The position numbers and the translations under genes are program-made. The notes beneath the pieces were generated by a model. That model was given only the letters and a program-made list of their open reading frames with translations. It had not been told where the DNA came from and ran no database searches. From Tieghemiomyces parasiticus (taxonomy: Eukaryota > Kickxellomycota > Dimargaritomycetes > Dimargaritales > Dimargaritaceae): 43,382 bases of DNA. The DNA lies in NCBI GenBank assembly GCA_027575765.1, contig JANBPT010000336.1, positions 1 to 43,382 of the forward strand. Direction: 5' to 3'. Positions 21,185 to 30,281 of this stretch are shown piece after piece; within the stretch, counting starts at the first letter, position 1; every line of letters begins with the position of its first letter.

Positions 21185-23185
21185 ATGGCAACCTCAGCGT
21201 CCTTTAAGGACAACATCTACGCGTACCTGGATTCGCTGCCCACGCAGACCTTTCAGCGACTATTCTCGAACCCAGCAACCTGCCTAGTCATCCTGCGTCT
21301 GCTGTCGACGCTCCCTAAACAGGTCATAATGGCCCTCCTTTATGTCGACCGTCCCGTTCCGCTGGACGATATGCAGCGGTGGTTTCGACCGGGCCACCGT
21401 GACCAGTACAAGGCAACCTTGCAGGAGCTCCGGAAGCTGCACATCGTAACTGAGGAGCAGCACGCACTGGTGATGAACCCCGTCTTCCAGGTCCAGTTAC
21501 GGAATGCCCTAACCGGCGGTGGGAACCACCAAAGCTTCGGTGTGCCCTGCCAGACCCGCGACAAGCACCATGTCGACACGGCCTTTCTGGACGCTTACGC
21601 CACCGATAAGTGGGAGTCTATCCTGCATTTCATGGTTGGCACCAGCGCCACGTCGCCCCCCAGCATGGGCGTGCTGGGCCTGCTCCAGCGGTCAGGTCTA
21701 ATGCAGCAGGGCACGGCACAGACCGGCGGCGGCGAAGGTTCAGCTGGTCGCCTCATTATCACCAACCAGGGCTTCCAGTTCCTGCTCCAGGATGTGAGCA
21801 CCCAGGTGTGGATGTTTCTGCTCCAGTACCTCGACCTTGCCGGAAATCTGCAGATGGACCTGGTTGAGGTTCTCCATTTCCTGTTTCAGCTGGGTAGTCT
21901 CGAACTAGGTGCGGACTACTCGACAGACACGCTCACGCCCACCCAGCTGCAGATGCTTGAGGATCTCCGCGATTACGGCATCGTATACCAACGCAAGGTA
22001 AGGCCGCGGTAGGCTTTTAGACCGGGGAACGCTGGTCGCCGTTTATGTTCTGTAGGGAGGCACCAGAGACGTGTGGTTTATCCCCATCCTTAATCTTTGC
22101 CCGGATTTATATTCCACGGCTGATCTCCAATATCCGTGCCTTATTTTTTTTCCACCCCCTTCCTTTACATGATGGTAGAAACGGTCCCGGCGCTTCTACC
22201 CGACCAGGCTAGCCACCACGCTCACGACGGGGCTAAGCAACATATCTCGCAACATGGGCCAGGCTGGTGTGAGTGTCGATCCAGCCCAGACGTCCACGGT
22301 GGCCACGACCGAAGGCGGCTTCATCGTCCTGGAGACCAATTACCGGCTGTACGCGTACACTGATTCCCCGCTACAGATCGCCATCCTCAACCTGTTCGTC
22401 AGCCTCAAGGCCCGGTTTCCCAACATGGTTACCGGGGTTGTTAGCCGTGACAGTATTCGGGGTGCTTTGTCACACGGTATTACGGCCGAACAGATTATCG
22501 TTTACCTAACTACTCACGCCCACCAATACATGCGGGACCGGGTAAGTAGTATTATCGGTTTAGCGCGCGGGGGATTTGACCGTTGGGGCCAATTGGCACG
22601 GTCTTGAGGTTGGAGCCACGGGCACGTTGTCTAACGCATTGTACTGTTCTGCCAACTCGGACTATTGTATTTTCTCAACCTTGATCCCAGTCACCGGTCC
22701 TACCCATCACCGTGACAGACCAGCTACGCCTCTGGGAGATGGAAAAGAACCGAATTCGGCCCTCAGAAGGTAGGTTGCTGGCCCTTGCGCTGTACCGACG
22801 GCCGTGTGGTCTGTGCGCTAGAGACTGGCCTTAGCGACGTCCCGCTCGCAGCCTGATCCATGGTGCCCCTCCTCATTTACGGAATCCTAGACCAAGCCAG
22901 TGATCCTTACCATGTATATCTTGCCTTTGTTGCACTACGTTACCCCCCTCGCCCCTCGCCCCGTCTCTTCTCACCACGGCAGGCTACTTGTACAGCGATT
23001 TCCTGCGCCAGAATGATTACAATGTGGTGCTCAAGTACGCCCAGGAACTCGGTGTGGTACTGTGGCACAACGACGAACGGCGTATGTTTGCCGTGACCCC
23101 AGAGGGCCACCGGGCCGTGAGAGAGTTCGTCCACCGCAAAGTCACCCGGAATAACAGCGAAAACCGCCCAGTCCCTGGACGTTAG
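21185..23185 (+). CDS. tfb2: General transcription and DNA repair factor TFIIH subunit Tfb2 (p52)
   Basis: Four exons read through in frame: 21185-21997, 22179-22541, 22691-22769 and 22983-23185, giving 485 aa. Donors are GTAAGG, GTAAGT and GTAGGT; acceptors are TAG, CAG and CAG. Across the joins the protein follows human p52 and yeast Tfb2: F-L-Q/L-L-Q-Y-L-D winged-helix region, G-I-V-Y-Q-R-K joined to [12 protein letters not shown], then [10 protein letters not shown], a segment [12 protein letters not shown], and the C-terminal Y-x-x-F-L clutch domain ending before a short polar tail. Human p52 is 462 aa, yeast 513. In the TFIIH core the protein binds and stimulates the XPB/Ssl2 translocase and pairs with Tfb5, serving promoter opening and nucleotide excision repair in the nucleus. 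The context around the ATG (CCGCCATGG) is strong. A PPR gene follows on the same strand. Confidence 0.95.
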
Positions 23186-23752
23186 AACCGCAGCAACTAC
23201 TCAGCCACATCCCCAAAGCGGCCGCTCGTATCGAATGCGTTGACCGAGTCACCTGCAACCACCTGCGCGTTGCTAACCGCTGGCGCCAATAAACTGAACC
23301 CATTGTATACTAATGTGAATATTCTTGCTATCCCGTATTCCGTTGCGGCTTTCTTGTATGTCTCAGGCCTCCGTCTCTATCTTGCGTGGATCAAGTATGC
23401 GGACTCGAAACGTGAGGCGAGCAATATCGTCGCAAGAAGATTTGCCTCATTTGGGAAGGCAATGGACCACACGGAGTTGACCACCATGGACCTTGTAGGC
23501 CCAGGTCGTGGCACCTTTCTTGGTAATCGGACGACGTCCTTGGCTCCCATGGGCGAGTAGAGTTGTTAGCTATGAACTTCGCCACTATCCCTTCCTCCAT
23601 TGTTTCAACCTTGGGCTCGAATTGCTGCCGACCTTTGCATCACCGCATTCCTCACGGATTGGAACCCCTAAACCCAGCAGGGGACGACCGATCCCTCCTC
23701 AGTCACTTTCACGTCCTCCCCTCAGCCTGACGGTACACCATTCCATTTCGCC
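23186..23752. other. Spacer between tfb2 and the PPR gene
   Basis: 567 bp with AATAAA at 23288-23293 (tfb2 3' end) and a C/T-rich stretch (about 23640-23750) just before the PPR start. No gene is seen. Confidence 0.6.
23288..23293 (+). terminator. Poly(A) signal AATAAA of tfb2
   Basis: AATAAA lies 103 nt downstream of the tfb2 stop codon. Confidence 0.55.
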
Positions 23753-25975
23753 ATGCTCCGGTCCCTGGTGTGTCGGGGGGCACAGACTCGGCGGTTAACC
23801 AAACCGCCCAAGAAGCGGGACAACCCGGTAACGGCCGCGGCTCTCACCAAGAAGTTTCAGGACTACCAAGCTTCCGTGGGGCTCCTTCCTGACCACTCTC
23901 CAGACGCCAGCGCCCGAGTACCGCGCGGAACCCGGGAACCGTTTTCGTGGGCGGTGGCTTCGACTGCAGCCGACCCAGCCCTCCACGTGCTGAAGCTCAA
24001 CGTTGGGCAAGCGGCGGATTACGAAGAGTGTGTCCGCACCGTGGCCCGGTTTGAGCGCCTCGTGCGGACTACAAACCGAGTCGAGATTTTGTGGCCACTG
24101 TACCAGTGCCTCATTTACCGGTGGCAGACCCGTGCGCTAAGCCCAGCGACGTGGCGCACTTGGTTCCGTTACGTACGGGCGGCCGACCCGGAGCTAACCG
24201 GCCCCACAAAAACCCGGGCGATACGCCGGTACGAGGACAGTAACCAGAAAGTATCGGAGGCTAAGGCACAGCGGGTGATGCTGCTCGCCGAGCGTTGGTT
24301 GGACACCTGTCGGGGGACCCGCCGCGAGGTGGCGGCCCTCATCGCGGCCGACCCCGAGCTGGAGGATATTTCGACTCGGAAGGCTGACACACTGATTGAA
24401 CGGACCGATTCCGGCCTGGTCCATGACGACGATCAGGAAGAACGGGCTCTGATGGCTACGATGGCCGACGAAATCAAGGCAGCTGTGGCTGTCCGGGACG
24501 ACCAACGACCGTTCAACTGGACCTTGCAGGCCGAGGACTACGTCGCGCTGGCGGAAGCATACCTCGATATCAATCGGACCAAGCAGGCCTGGCTGCCTCT
24601 CCGCATCGCCCTCGCGCGCGGCCTACGGATACCCGAAACGACCTGGCAGCGCTTGTTTCGGGCCTACCGCGGCGACACTGATTGTTTTGCCGCCCTCCGA
24701 GCCTGGAATTTGCGGTGCCAGGCTCTGGGCTCGACACTCGAGGATAGCCAAACGGTCGCAGCCCTCATCGAGACGCTGGCGCTGTCGAACACCCGGCCCT
24801 TTGTCGTGCAGGCCGCCTATATGACCCACATACCGGCATTGAGCCAGCGGACCGCCAGTCGCAGCCAAATTTACCTAGCCAATTACGACGGAATGGTCGA
24901 CGTGGCCGTGGAAAAGTTGACGGAGTGGGAGCTACACCATGGGGAAGCGACCTTCTCAGCCTTGACGTACGCCTGCGTCACCCGCGGGCTCACCGCCTTG
25001 GGCCGATACGAGGAGACCAAGAAGTGGCTGGATCGTATCGCAACGGTGGCCGCGGCCGAGTTCACGGCGGCGGTGGACGCGACCACACCAGCTGAAGACC
25101 TTTCCCTAGCCTATACCAACTGGTCGGAAACGGTGGCTTTACTCGGTGAGGGTGGGTGGGCCGTTGAGGCCGAACGCTGCGTGAATCTACGATACCCCGA
25201 TTCGGCAACCCGGCCCCTGGCAGTGACGGAGGCTCTCGTCGTGGCTCTGCAACGCCACGGCCACCCTGACCGGGCGGTGGCGCTCTACCGGTCCCTCCCT
25301 GGTGGTCCAGGCGACTACCGTCCCGATGCAGCGTCGACCACCACCGTGGCGGCAGTGGTCGCCCTCGCGGAACTGGATCAGTTCCCTGTGGCGACGGCCC
25401 TCTACGACGACTTCCACGCCCAGCAGCCCCGACCTACCACGGATGATTATAACCGGCTGATCCTGACGCTTCCGCGTCTCCATGATGCCCCGCAGCCAGC
25501 CTTTGCCCTCTATCGCGAGATGTGCCACCAATATGTCCGGCCGAACCTAACTACGTTCTGTAACCTCTACCGCGTCTGTCTCAGCTACCCAAACCATCCG
25601 GCCGTCATGCTAGTAAGCGCCAAGCTACCTGCGGACATGGCTGAGGCCCGCCTCCGTTACTCAGCCGAACTCAGCAACCTGTGGATCGAACTGCTCACCA
25701 AGACGGGACACCTTGACAGGGCCCTCGAGGTTTTGGAACTCATGCTGGTGGATCCAGATACCCGGCCCGACCACCATACCTACGAGGTGCTGATCCGCGC
25801 CCTCTGCCGTCAAGGGCAGATCCTCGACGCGGTAAATTTTCTACCCTTCATGCGCCGTCACCTGGTGCGGCCCTCTAAAAACCTGGTAGACTACGTTGTT
25901 GACCAGGCAAAAGCCAAAGTTCCGGCGGATCGACTGCCAGCTTTGCAACGGACACTTGCCGACTCGGTCGGGTAG
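23753..25975 (+). CDS. Mitochondrial-type pentatricopeptide repeat (PPR) protein
   Basis: 740 aa, single exon, ATG in TCGCCATGC context after a pyrimidine-rich leader. The N-terminus (residues 1-22) is basic with no acidic residue, typical of a mitochondrial presequence. Most of the protein is helical TPR/PPR-like repeat. The clearest PPR motifs are at about 527-560 (ending in a D-D-F-H segment), 563-598 (D-D-Y-N-R-L-I-L to Y-V-R-P-N), 640-675 (W-I-E-L-L-T-K-T-G-H-L-D-R-A-L-E-V-L) and 675-710 (Y-E-V-L-I-R-A-L-C-R-Q-G to V-R-P-S). PPR proteins bind organellar RNA and act in its stability, processing or translation; fungal ones are nearly all mitochondrial. I cannot assign it to a named protein such as Ccm1 or Ppr5. 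It is convergent with rpp40, with 200 bp between the stops. Confidence 0.88.
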   Translation: MLRSLVCRGAQTRRLTKPPKKRDNPVTAAALTKKFQDYQASVGLLPDHSPDASARVPRGTREPFSWAVASTAADPALHVLKLNVGQAADYEECVRTVARFERLVRTTNRVEILWPLYQCLIYRWQTRALSPATWRTWFRYVRAADPELTGPTKTRAIRRYEDSNQKVSEAKAQRVMLLAERWLDTCRGTRREVAALIAADPELEDISTRKADTLIERTDSGLVHDDDQEERALMATMADEIKAAVAVRDDQRPFNWTLQAEDYVALAEAYLDINRTKQAWLPLRIALARGLRIPETTWQRLFRAYRGDTDCFAALRAWNLRCQALGSTLEDSQTVAALIETLALSNTRPFVVQAAYMTHIPALSQRTASRSQIYLANYDGMVDVAVEKLTEWELHHGEATFSALTYACVTRGLTALGRYEETKKWLDRIATVAAAEFTAAVDATTPAEDLSLAYTNWSETVALLGEGGWAVEAERCVNLRYPDSATRPLAVTEALVVALQRHGHPDRAVALYRSLPGGPGDYRPDAASTTTVAAVVALAELDQFPVATALYDDFHAQQPRPTTDDYNRLILTLPRLHDAPQPAFALYREMCHQYVRPNLTTFCNLYRVCLSYPNHPAVMLVSAKLPADMAEARLRYSAELSNLWIELLTKTGHLDRALEVLELMLVDPDTRPDHHTYEVLIRALCRQGQILDAVNFLPFMRRHLVRPSKNLVDYVVDQAKAKVPADRLPALQRTLADSVG

Positions 25976-26175
25976 ATGAGACCTTAAGGATCACCTACAC
26001 AAGTAGTGGTGACCGAGAGAGTAAAAATTAACCAGTACTCATTATTCGAAATTAGGCCGATAAACCGTTTACGCCGAAGAGCTTACTGCGTCAGGTCTAC
26101 TTGTCCCACTCGATATCGATAGGTGCGCGTTAACATCGTCTTTACTGGGGAACGGGGGGGGGTTGCAAAATAAAC

Positions 26176-27339
26176 CTAGCTGGCTTTGTCTAAGGGTCCG
26201 TTAGCTTGAAAGGCCACGCACCGCCCGTCGGGCCAGTAAGCCAAGGTGTAGTCATTTTCCCCGGACACGAGAAACCCGTGGGATTTGGTACCGTAGGACA
26301 CGGGGGCATCCCGGAACCCCCATGCGGCAAGGGTGGCCCAGGGCTCACCCTCGTCTTCCTCCGCCCTGGAAGGGAGGGCGGCCAGGCTGGCCGTCAGGGC
26401 CCGCTGCACGGCGTGCACCTGCGCCGGTAGGATCAGACCCGTCCACCGAACGGCGGCCACCCGCCCCGGCCGGTGCGGAGACGGGACGGTGTAGGTGGAA
26501 AGGTAGGAGTTAGTCGACTGTCCCGCCCGAATTTGAGGGGAGGCATTGACCTCCATACCAAGCCACTCGTAGAAATCCTGAGCAATCCCGTGCCAAAGGA
26601 GCTTGTCGGCGGTACGGGGGTCAGACAACGCCCATTCCCGCACATCGGGGATGATGAGTGCCGTCTGCCTGTCGGCGGTGGTCGGAGCGTTTGGAATGGG
26701 GTCCTCCCATCGGGGCTCTGATAGGATGTTCTGGGCCATCCAGCCGTCGGGACAGGTGAACGGGTGGGATTTCCCGGTGGCGGTATTGACGCAGGTCAGC
26801 CAAAAATCGCAGGGTGCGGTCAGGGCGTTGGCGAACGACCACCGTACCCGCTCGTAGTACTTGTGTCCGGGGGCATAGGCGTCCGCACGAAGATCGATCC
26901 GCACCGTGAAGCGGGGATTACGCTCCCCGAAGGGTGAGTGGGTCCCGGTCAACCCGGAAACTTCGTAGGTGTCCTTAGTCAGGTCGAGGATCAGCTCACC
27001 GGTCGGAGTGATGGCAAAGGTGTCGTGCTGGTCGATACGTGTTCGGACTGACAGGGCTGCAAACTGTAGGGTAGTGTCCTTCAGAAGCGGCCGTAGGAAA
27101 GCCGGGTCGGTCAGCTCGGCGAGAGTAGTTCGCACGCGGTAGTAGTGAAAGGACGGGATTTGTTCGACCAACATCGGAGGCAGCGTGGGGGCCGGAGACG
27201 TCGTGCCGTAGGTGTAGACGGCCGCCCGGAGACCGTAGTTGAACCAGTGGTGGTCCACAAACTCTGTCAGCTTAGCATGGCGCACGAGATCACCCACCGC
27301 GATGTGGACCTTGCCGGTATCCTTGTGCGTTGGGGCCAT
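26176..27339 (-). CDS. rpp40: Ribonuclease P/MRP protein subunit Rpp40
   Basis: 387 aa from the ATG at 27339. The order of conserved blocks matches human RPP40: L-V-R-H-A-K-L followed by H-H-W-F-N-Y (human H-Y-Y-N-Y), G-E-L-I-L-D-L-T-K-D-T-Y-E near 114-126, R-F-T-V-R-I-D-L near 143-150, K-Y-Y-E-R-V-R-W-S-F near 160-169, P-C-D-F-W-L, L-F/F-Y-E-W-L-G, Y-L-S-T-Y, and C-terminal W-G-F-R-D-A-P-V-S-Y with H-G-F near residues 340-355. Human RPP40 is about 363 aa. It is a protein subunit of nuclear RNase P (tRNA 5' maturation) and is present in metazoa and some early fungi but not in baker's yeast, to my knowledge. The frame is open further upstream to 27603, but that stretch contains a good intron (27348-27479), so the inner ATG is preferred. 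Confidence 0.9.
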   Translation of the reverse strand: MAPTHKDTGKVHIAVGDLVRHAKLTEFVDHHWFNYGLRAAVYTYGTTSPAPTLPPMLVEQIPSFHYYRVRTTLAELTDPAFLRPLLKDTTLQFAALSVRTRIDQHDTFAITPTGELILDLTKDTYEVSGLTGTHSPFGERNPRFTVRIDLRADAYAPGHKYYERVRWSFANALTAPCDFWLTCVNTATGKSHPFTCPDGWMAQNILSEPRWEDPIPNAPTTADRQTALIIPDVREWALSDPRTADKLLWHGIAQDFYEWLGMEVNASPQIRAGQSTNSYLSTYTVPSPHRPGRVAAVRWTGLILPAQVHAVQRALTASLAALPSRAEEDEGEPWATLAAWGFRDAPVSYGTKSHGFLVSGENDYTLAYWPDGRCVAFQANGPLDKAS

Positions 27340-27347
27340 GGAGCGGG

Positions 27348-27479
27348 CTGTAAAGGAATGAGGGTACGGTAGTTTAGTACGGAAAACGGTCGGCGTGTAG
27401 GGGAGAGAACCATGCACAATGGCCCGGAATAAAGACGAATGGTGTCCCAGGACCATGAGTCGCCTGCTGGATGCCTTAC
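27348..27479 (-). other. Putative 132-nt intron immediately upstream of the rpp40 start
   Basis: On the minus strand: donor GTAAGG at 27479-27474, branch-like TACTAAA, pyrimidine-rich run, acceptor TTTACAG ending at 27348, only eight nt before the ATG triplet. The length is a multiple of three, so the open frame to 27603 continues whether or not the intron is removed. It is most simply a 5' UTR intron. A longer N-terminus from an ATG at 27510 or 27603 is possible after splicing. Confidence 0.5.
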
Positions 27480-28740
27480 AATGACCATGCGTGAAAAAGG
27501 CCCAGATCATGCATAGGCAGTCAATGGTATTCACGTGACATAGACGGATTACTTCTAAAGGGATGGACTGAGGAGGGGGAGGGAGACCATCAGCGTTTAT
27601 CAATGGCTTACGGCCTTTGGCTGGCTAAGTTGGAACGGACCGGGGTGGCCCTCTGCCGCTCAAGTTGGCTGGAGCATGCCACTCGTACAGCAGCCGGCTG
27701 CCTACTGTAAGCGACAAACTAATACCATTTGTCCACCAGTCGCGCAACATCGAACAGAGCTCCACCCCAGCTAGCCTTACACTGACCACAGCTTATCTAC
27801 ACCCACCGGAGCGGGTTTAGATGTCTTTTAGCGAGTGGAAGTGCCGTTTGGCCTGCAGGGGGCAGGCCACATAACCCCGTCACCATAAGGCACATGGTGG
27901 AAACGGACCCCCAAGTAAACCTGCCCAAGGCTAACGACGACGGAGAGGGGGGGTCAACTGCAGAGTAGTAGGGGCGGGATCACTTTATTGGGGCCCCCAA
28001 GATGACTGTTCTGTCAAAAAAGAGTAGCCGCGTTCTAAGTTAAGTCACAGGTGCCATCTGTGCACTTCTAATCTGGTGCAGTACCCTGCCCCTGCCCATC
28101 GGGTCGAACAGGGGCCTGGGAGCAGGTGCTAACACGCCAGATTTAGCAACATAATGAATCTGGGCAGGGGCGGGTACAATGATGCTGACTGACAGTGGTA
28201 TACCCCCTCCCCTAATGACTTTGTCACAGAAGACGTAGGGGGGACCTGGTGCCGAGGCAGGCTGAGCAAAAAAAAACATGGGCGACGGCACCCCAATGAC
28301 GGGGGAAGGGTCACCAGCATAAGAGCCTCACGCATCTTGCAGTTGGTCCATGCGAGCCCCCCATAAAAACACTGTCTCGGCACTTGGCTTCGACCACCGC
28401 CCTTCTCTTTCTGGCGGCTGGTCCAACTTTGCTTAAACTCGCCCCGCTATTGGTGACGATTTTTATCACTTCAATACAACTGCTCCCCCGGCACCGTGTC
28501 GTTCATAAGCTTAAGCCACATCTTTCCTGACGCCGGCCTCTTCACCAAAAATCGTCCTTGTGCCATCTTTAAGCTCATTTAGCCGTTGGCCTACTGGATA
28601 CTCCTAGCGTTGCCCCCTCTGGCATTTTTTACTTGCTAGCTAACTAGCCATTCCCTCAGCTCAGGGATACTTGGACGACTCACCCTTGACTCGCTGACCC
28701 CTACGTACCTCGGTCCGTCGCACCCGCGATTGCACTCGTC
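27480..28740. other. Divergent intergenic region between rpp40 and sap30
   Basis: About 1.3 kb without a recognisable gene. It contains a perfect hairpin at 27849-27869, a G/C-rich stretch with repeated CAGGGG-type words around 28085-28175, and a C/T-rich run leading into sap30 (from about 28390). Minus-strand ORFs at 28040-28383 look spurious. Confidence 0.5.
27849..27869. other. Perfect inverted repeat, 8-bp arms with 5-nt loop
   Basis: TGGCCTGC, then AGGGG, then GCAGGCCA. It lies between divergent genes, in a promoter-like region. It could be a protein-binding palindrome or chance. Confidence 0.5.
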
Positions 28741-29419
28741 ATGGCTGTCCGTCCCAAGGCCACTTCGGCCACCACGCAAGGTAAACCTTGGCTTTGTAAA
28801 CGGTCAGACCGGCTTTTATACATCACCGACTTACAACCTACGCGGACTCAAGCGGTCCTGGCAGCTAACTCACCGAATCATACCTGTCGCACTACCCTTC
28901 TGATACGCCAGCCGCTGCCGCCCCTTCAAACTCTGCCAGCAGCAAGCACACCGCCGAGCCCACACGCCCCCCCTTGGCCGCCAAGGTATGCACGCCCTCG
29001 AACGGGATAGGCTGCAACTTTTGCGTCGAGTTTTAACCACGGTCGTACCATAACGTACTGGTCCTGATGGTTTGCACAACAGCGTGCCTCAACAGGGAGC
29101 CAGTCTTGATGTGGTTCACAATTCGTTGAGACTAACCGTCGTCCCCGCCACCGATCCTACCCCTCGCGCACCCTCCTGCCATCGCACACTTCCCCAGGTG
29201 GATTTTAGTACAATGAGCAACCAGTCCCTTCGGCGCTACCGCCAGGTACATAAGCTCAACGTCAAGACCCGGCCCACGAAAGACGAGCTGGTCACGTCGA
29301 TCGCCAAGCATTTTGCTGCGCGGCCCGTAGATGAGGTAGATACCATTGCCCGCTTTCTCTTTCTGACCCGGACGCGGGACCGGGTGCTCAAGCCGCCGTC
29401 CCGCCTCTATCAGACCTGA
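28741..29419 (+). CDS. sap30: Sap30, Sin3/Rpd3 histone deacetylase complex subunit
   Basis: Three exons in frame: 28741-28780, 28912-28985 and 29198-29419, giving 111 aa. Donors are GTAAAC and GTATGC; acceptors are GCCAG and CCCCAG. Residues 1-38 are an Ala/Ser/Thr/Pro-rich tail. From V39 the protein is the Sap30 Sin3-binding domain: V-D-F-S-T-M, then S-L-R-R-Y-R-Q-V-H-K-L, E-L-V-T-S-I-A-K-H-F, and D-T-I-A-R-F-L-F. It lacks the N-terminal zinc finger of animal SAP30, as yeast Sap30 does. In the nucleus Sap30 bridges Sin3 to the deacetylase and helps repression (Rpd3L complex). An alternative 5' end of exon 3 (from about 29093) would also stay in frame and insert 35 residues; the shorter form is preferred because of its better pyrimidine tract and acceptor. 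Confidence 0.88.
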
Positions 29420-30281
29420 CAGCCTAGTTTCACCCCCCCCGCCTCACTCCACGCCTACCGTGTCACCTGCGTGGACTGCACCGCCCATCCGGTCGAAAAG
29501 TGTTTCAGCAGGCGGTGCCACTGTAATTGTACTCTGTTTAAGCAGGCGGGGCTGTGGGAAATAGGCCATGATCGGTCACTCTTAATATAAAGTTGCGTCA
29601 AGAATAAAGTGTTCAGGAGGGCAGGTGGGCTCCATCGGTATCAGAGTAGGTACGCCCGTGTCTGGGTATTACGTAGTTGCTGCCCTGGGGGCGGGAAAGA
29701 GCGGCCCGGCTAGGGAGGCCTGCACCGGGCAACCTCAAGGCCCAGTCCGCGTCATAGCGTCTACGCCTTCGAAATGTTCCACTATGGGCCATGAAATCCT
29801 TGGCCCTGTAGTACTCCCAGCAACTTTACCTCTCAGCCGGTCTACGAGCTCAAAAGTAGGCCCTATACAGGGGTCGATTGCTAGTCCCCCCCCACCGGTA
29901 GTGGCCACATAAAGGCCTGCACAGGCCTACACACCCCTCCCGTCCTACTTGATATCACTGCACCAATGGTAGGTAGAGTGGAGGCCTCCAGCTCAAGCTT
30001 GACCACTACACACGTGCCAACTCCCCAGTCCGTTTCCCGCCAAGCGTCGAGTCCCCTGCTCACCCGTGCCCCCCATCTTGCCTTCCTACCCTTATTTTCC
30101 CCCTACTTGACGACGGGGGGGTGGGAGGAGATTCCTTATACACAGCTACTGCCAAGCCTGTCCGCCAATAGAGACGCGGAGCAACCCGGAACCTACAGGG
30201 CTAATACCCGAAGCCCATTCACAATCTCGTTCGCACTGCACATGCCATCCCTTATCCCTTCCCCACTGGCTCCCCTCTGCC
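29420..30281. other. Spacer between sap30 and chm7
   Basis: 862 bp. AATAAA at 29603-29608 follows sap30. An AGGCCTG-CA-CAGGCCT inverted repeat sits at 29913-29928, and C-rich runs appear near 29886-29893. The last 60 bp before chm7 are C/T-rich. No gene is seen. Confidence 0.55.
29603..29608 (+). terminator. Poly(A) signal AATAAA of sap30
   Basis: AATAAA lies 184 nt after the sap30 stop, on the coding strand. Confidence 0.5.
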
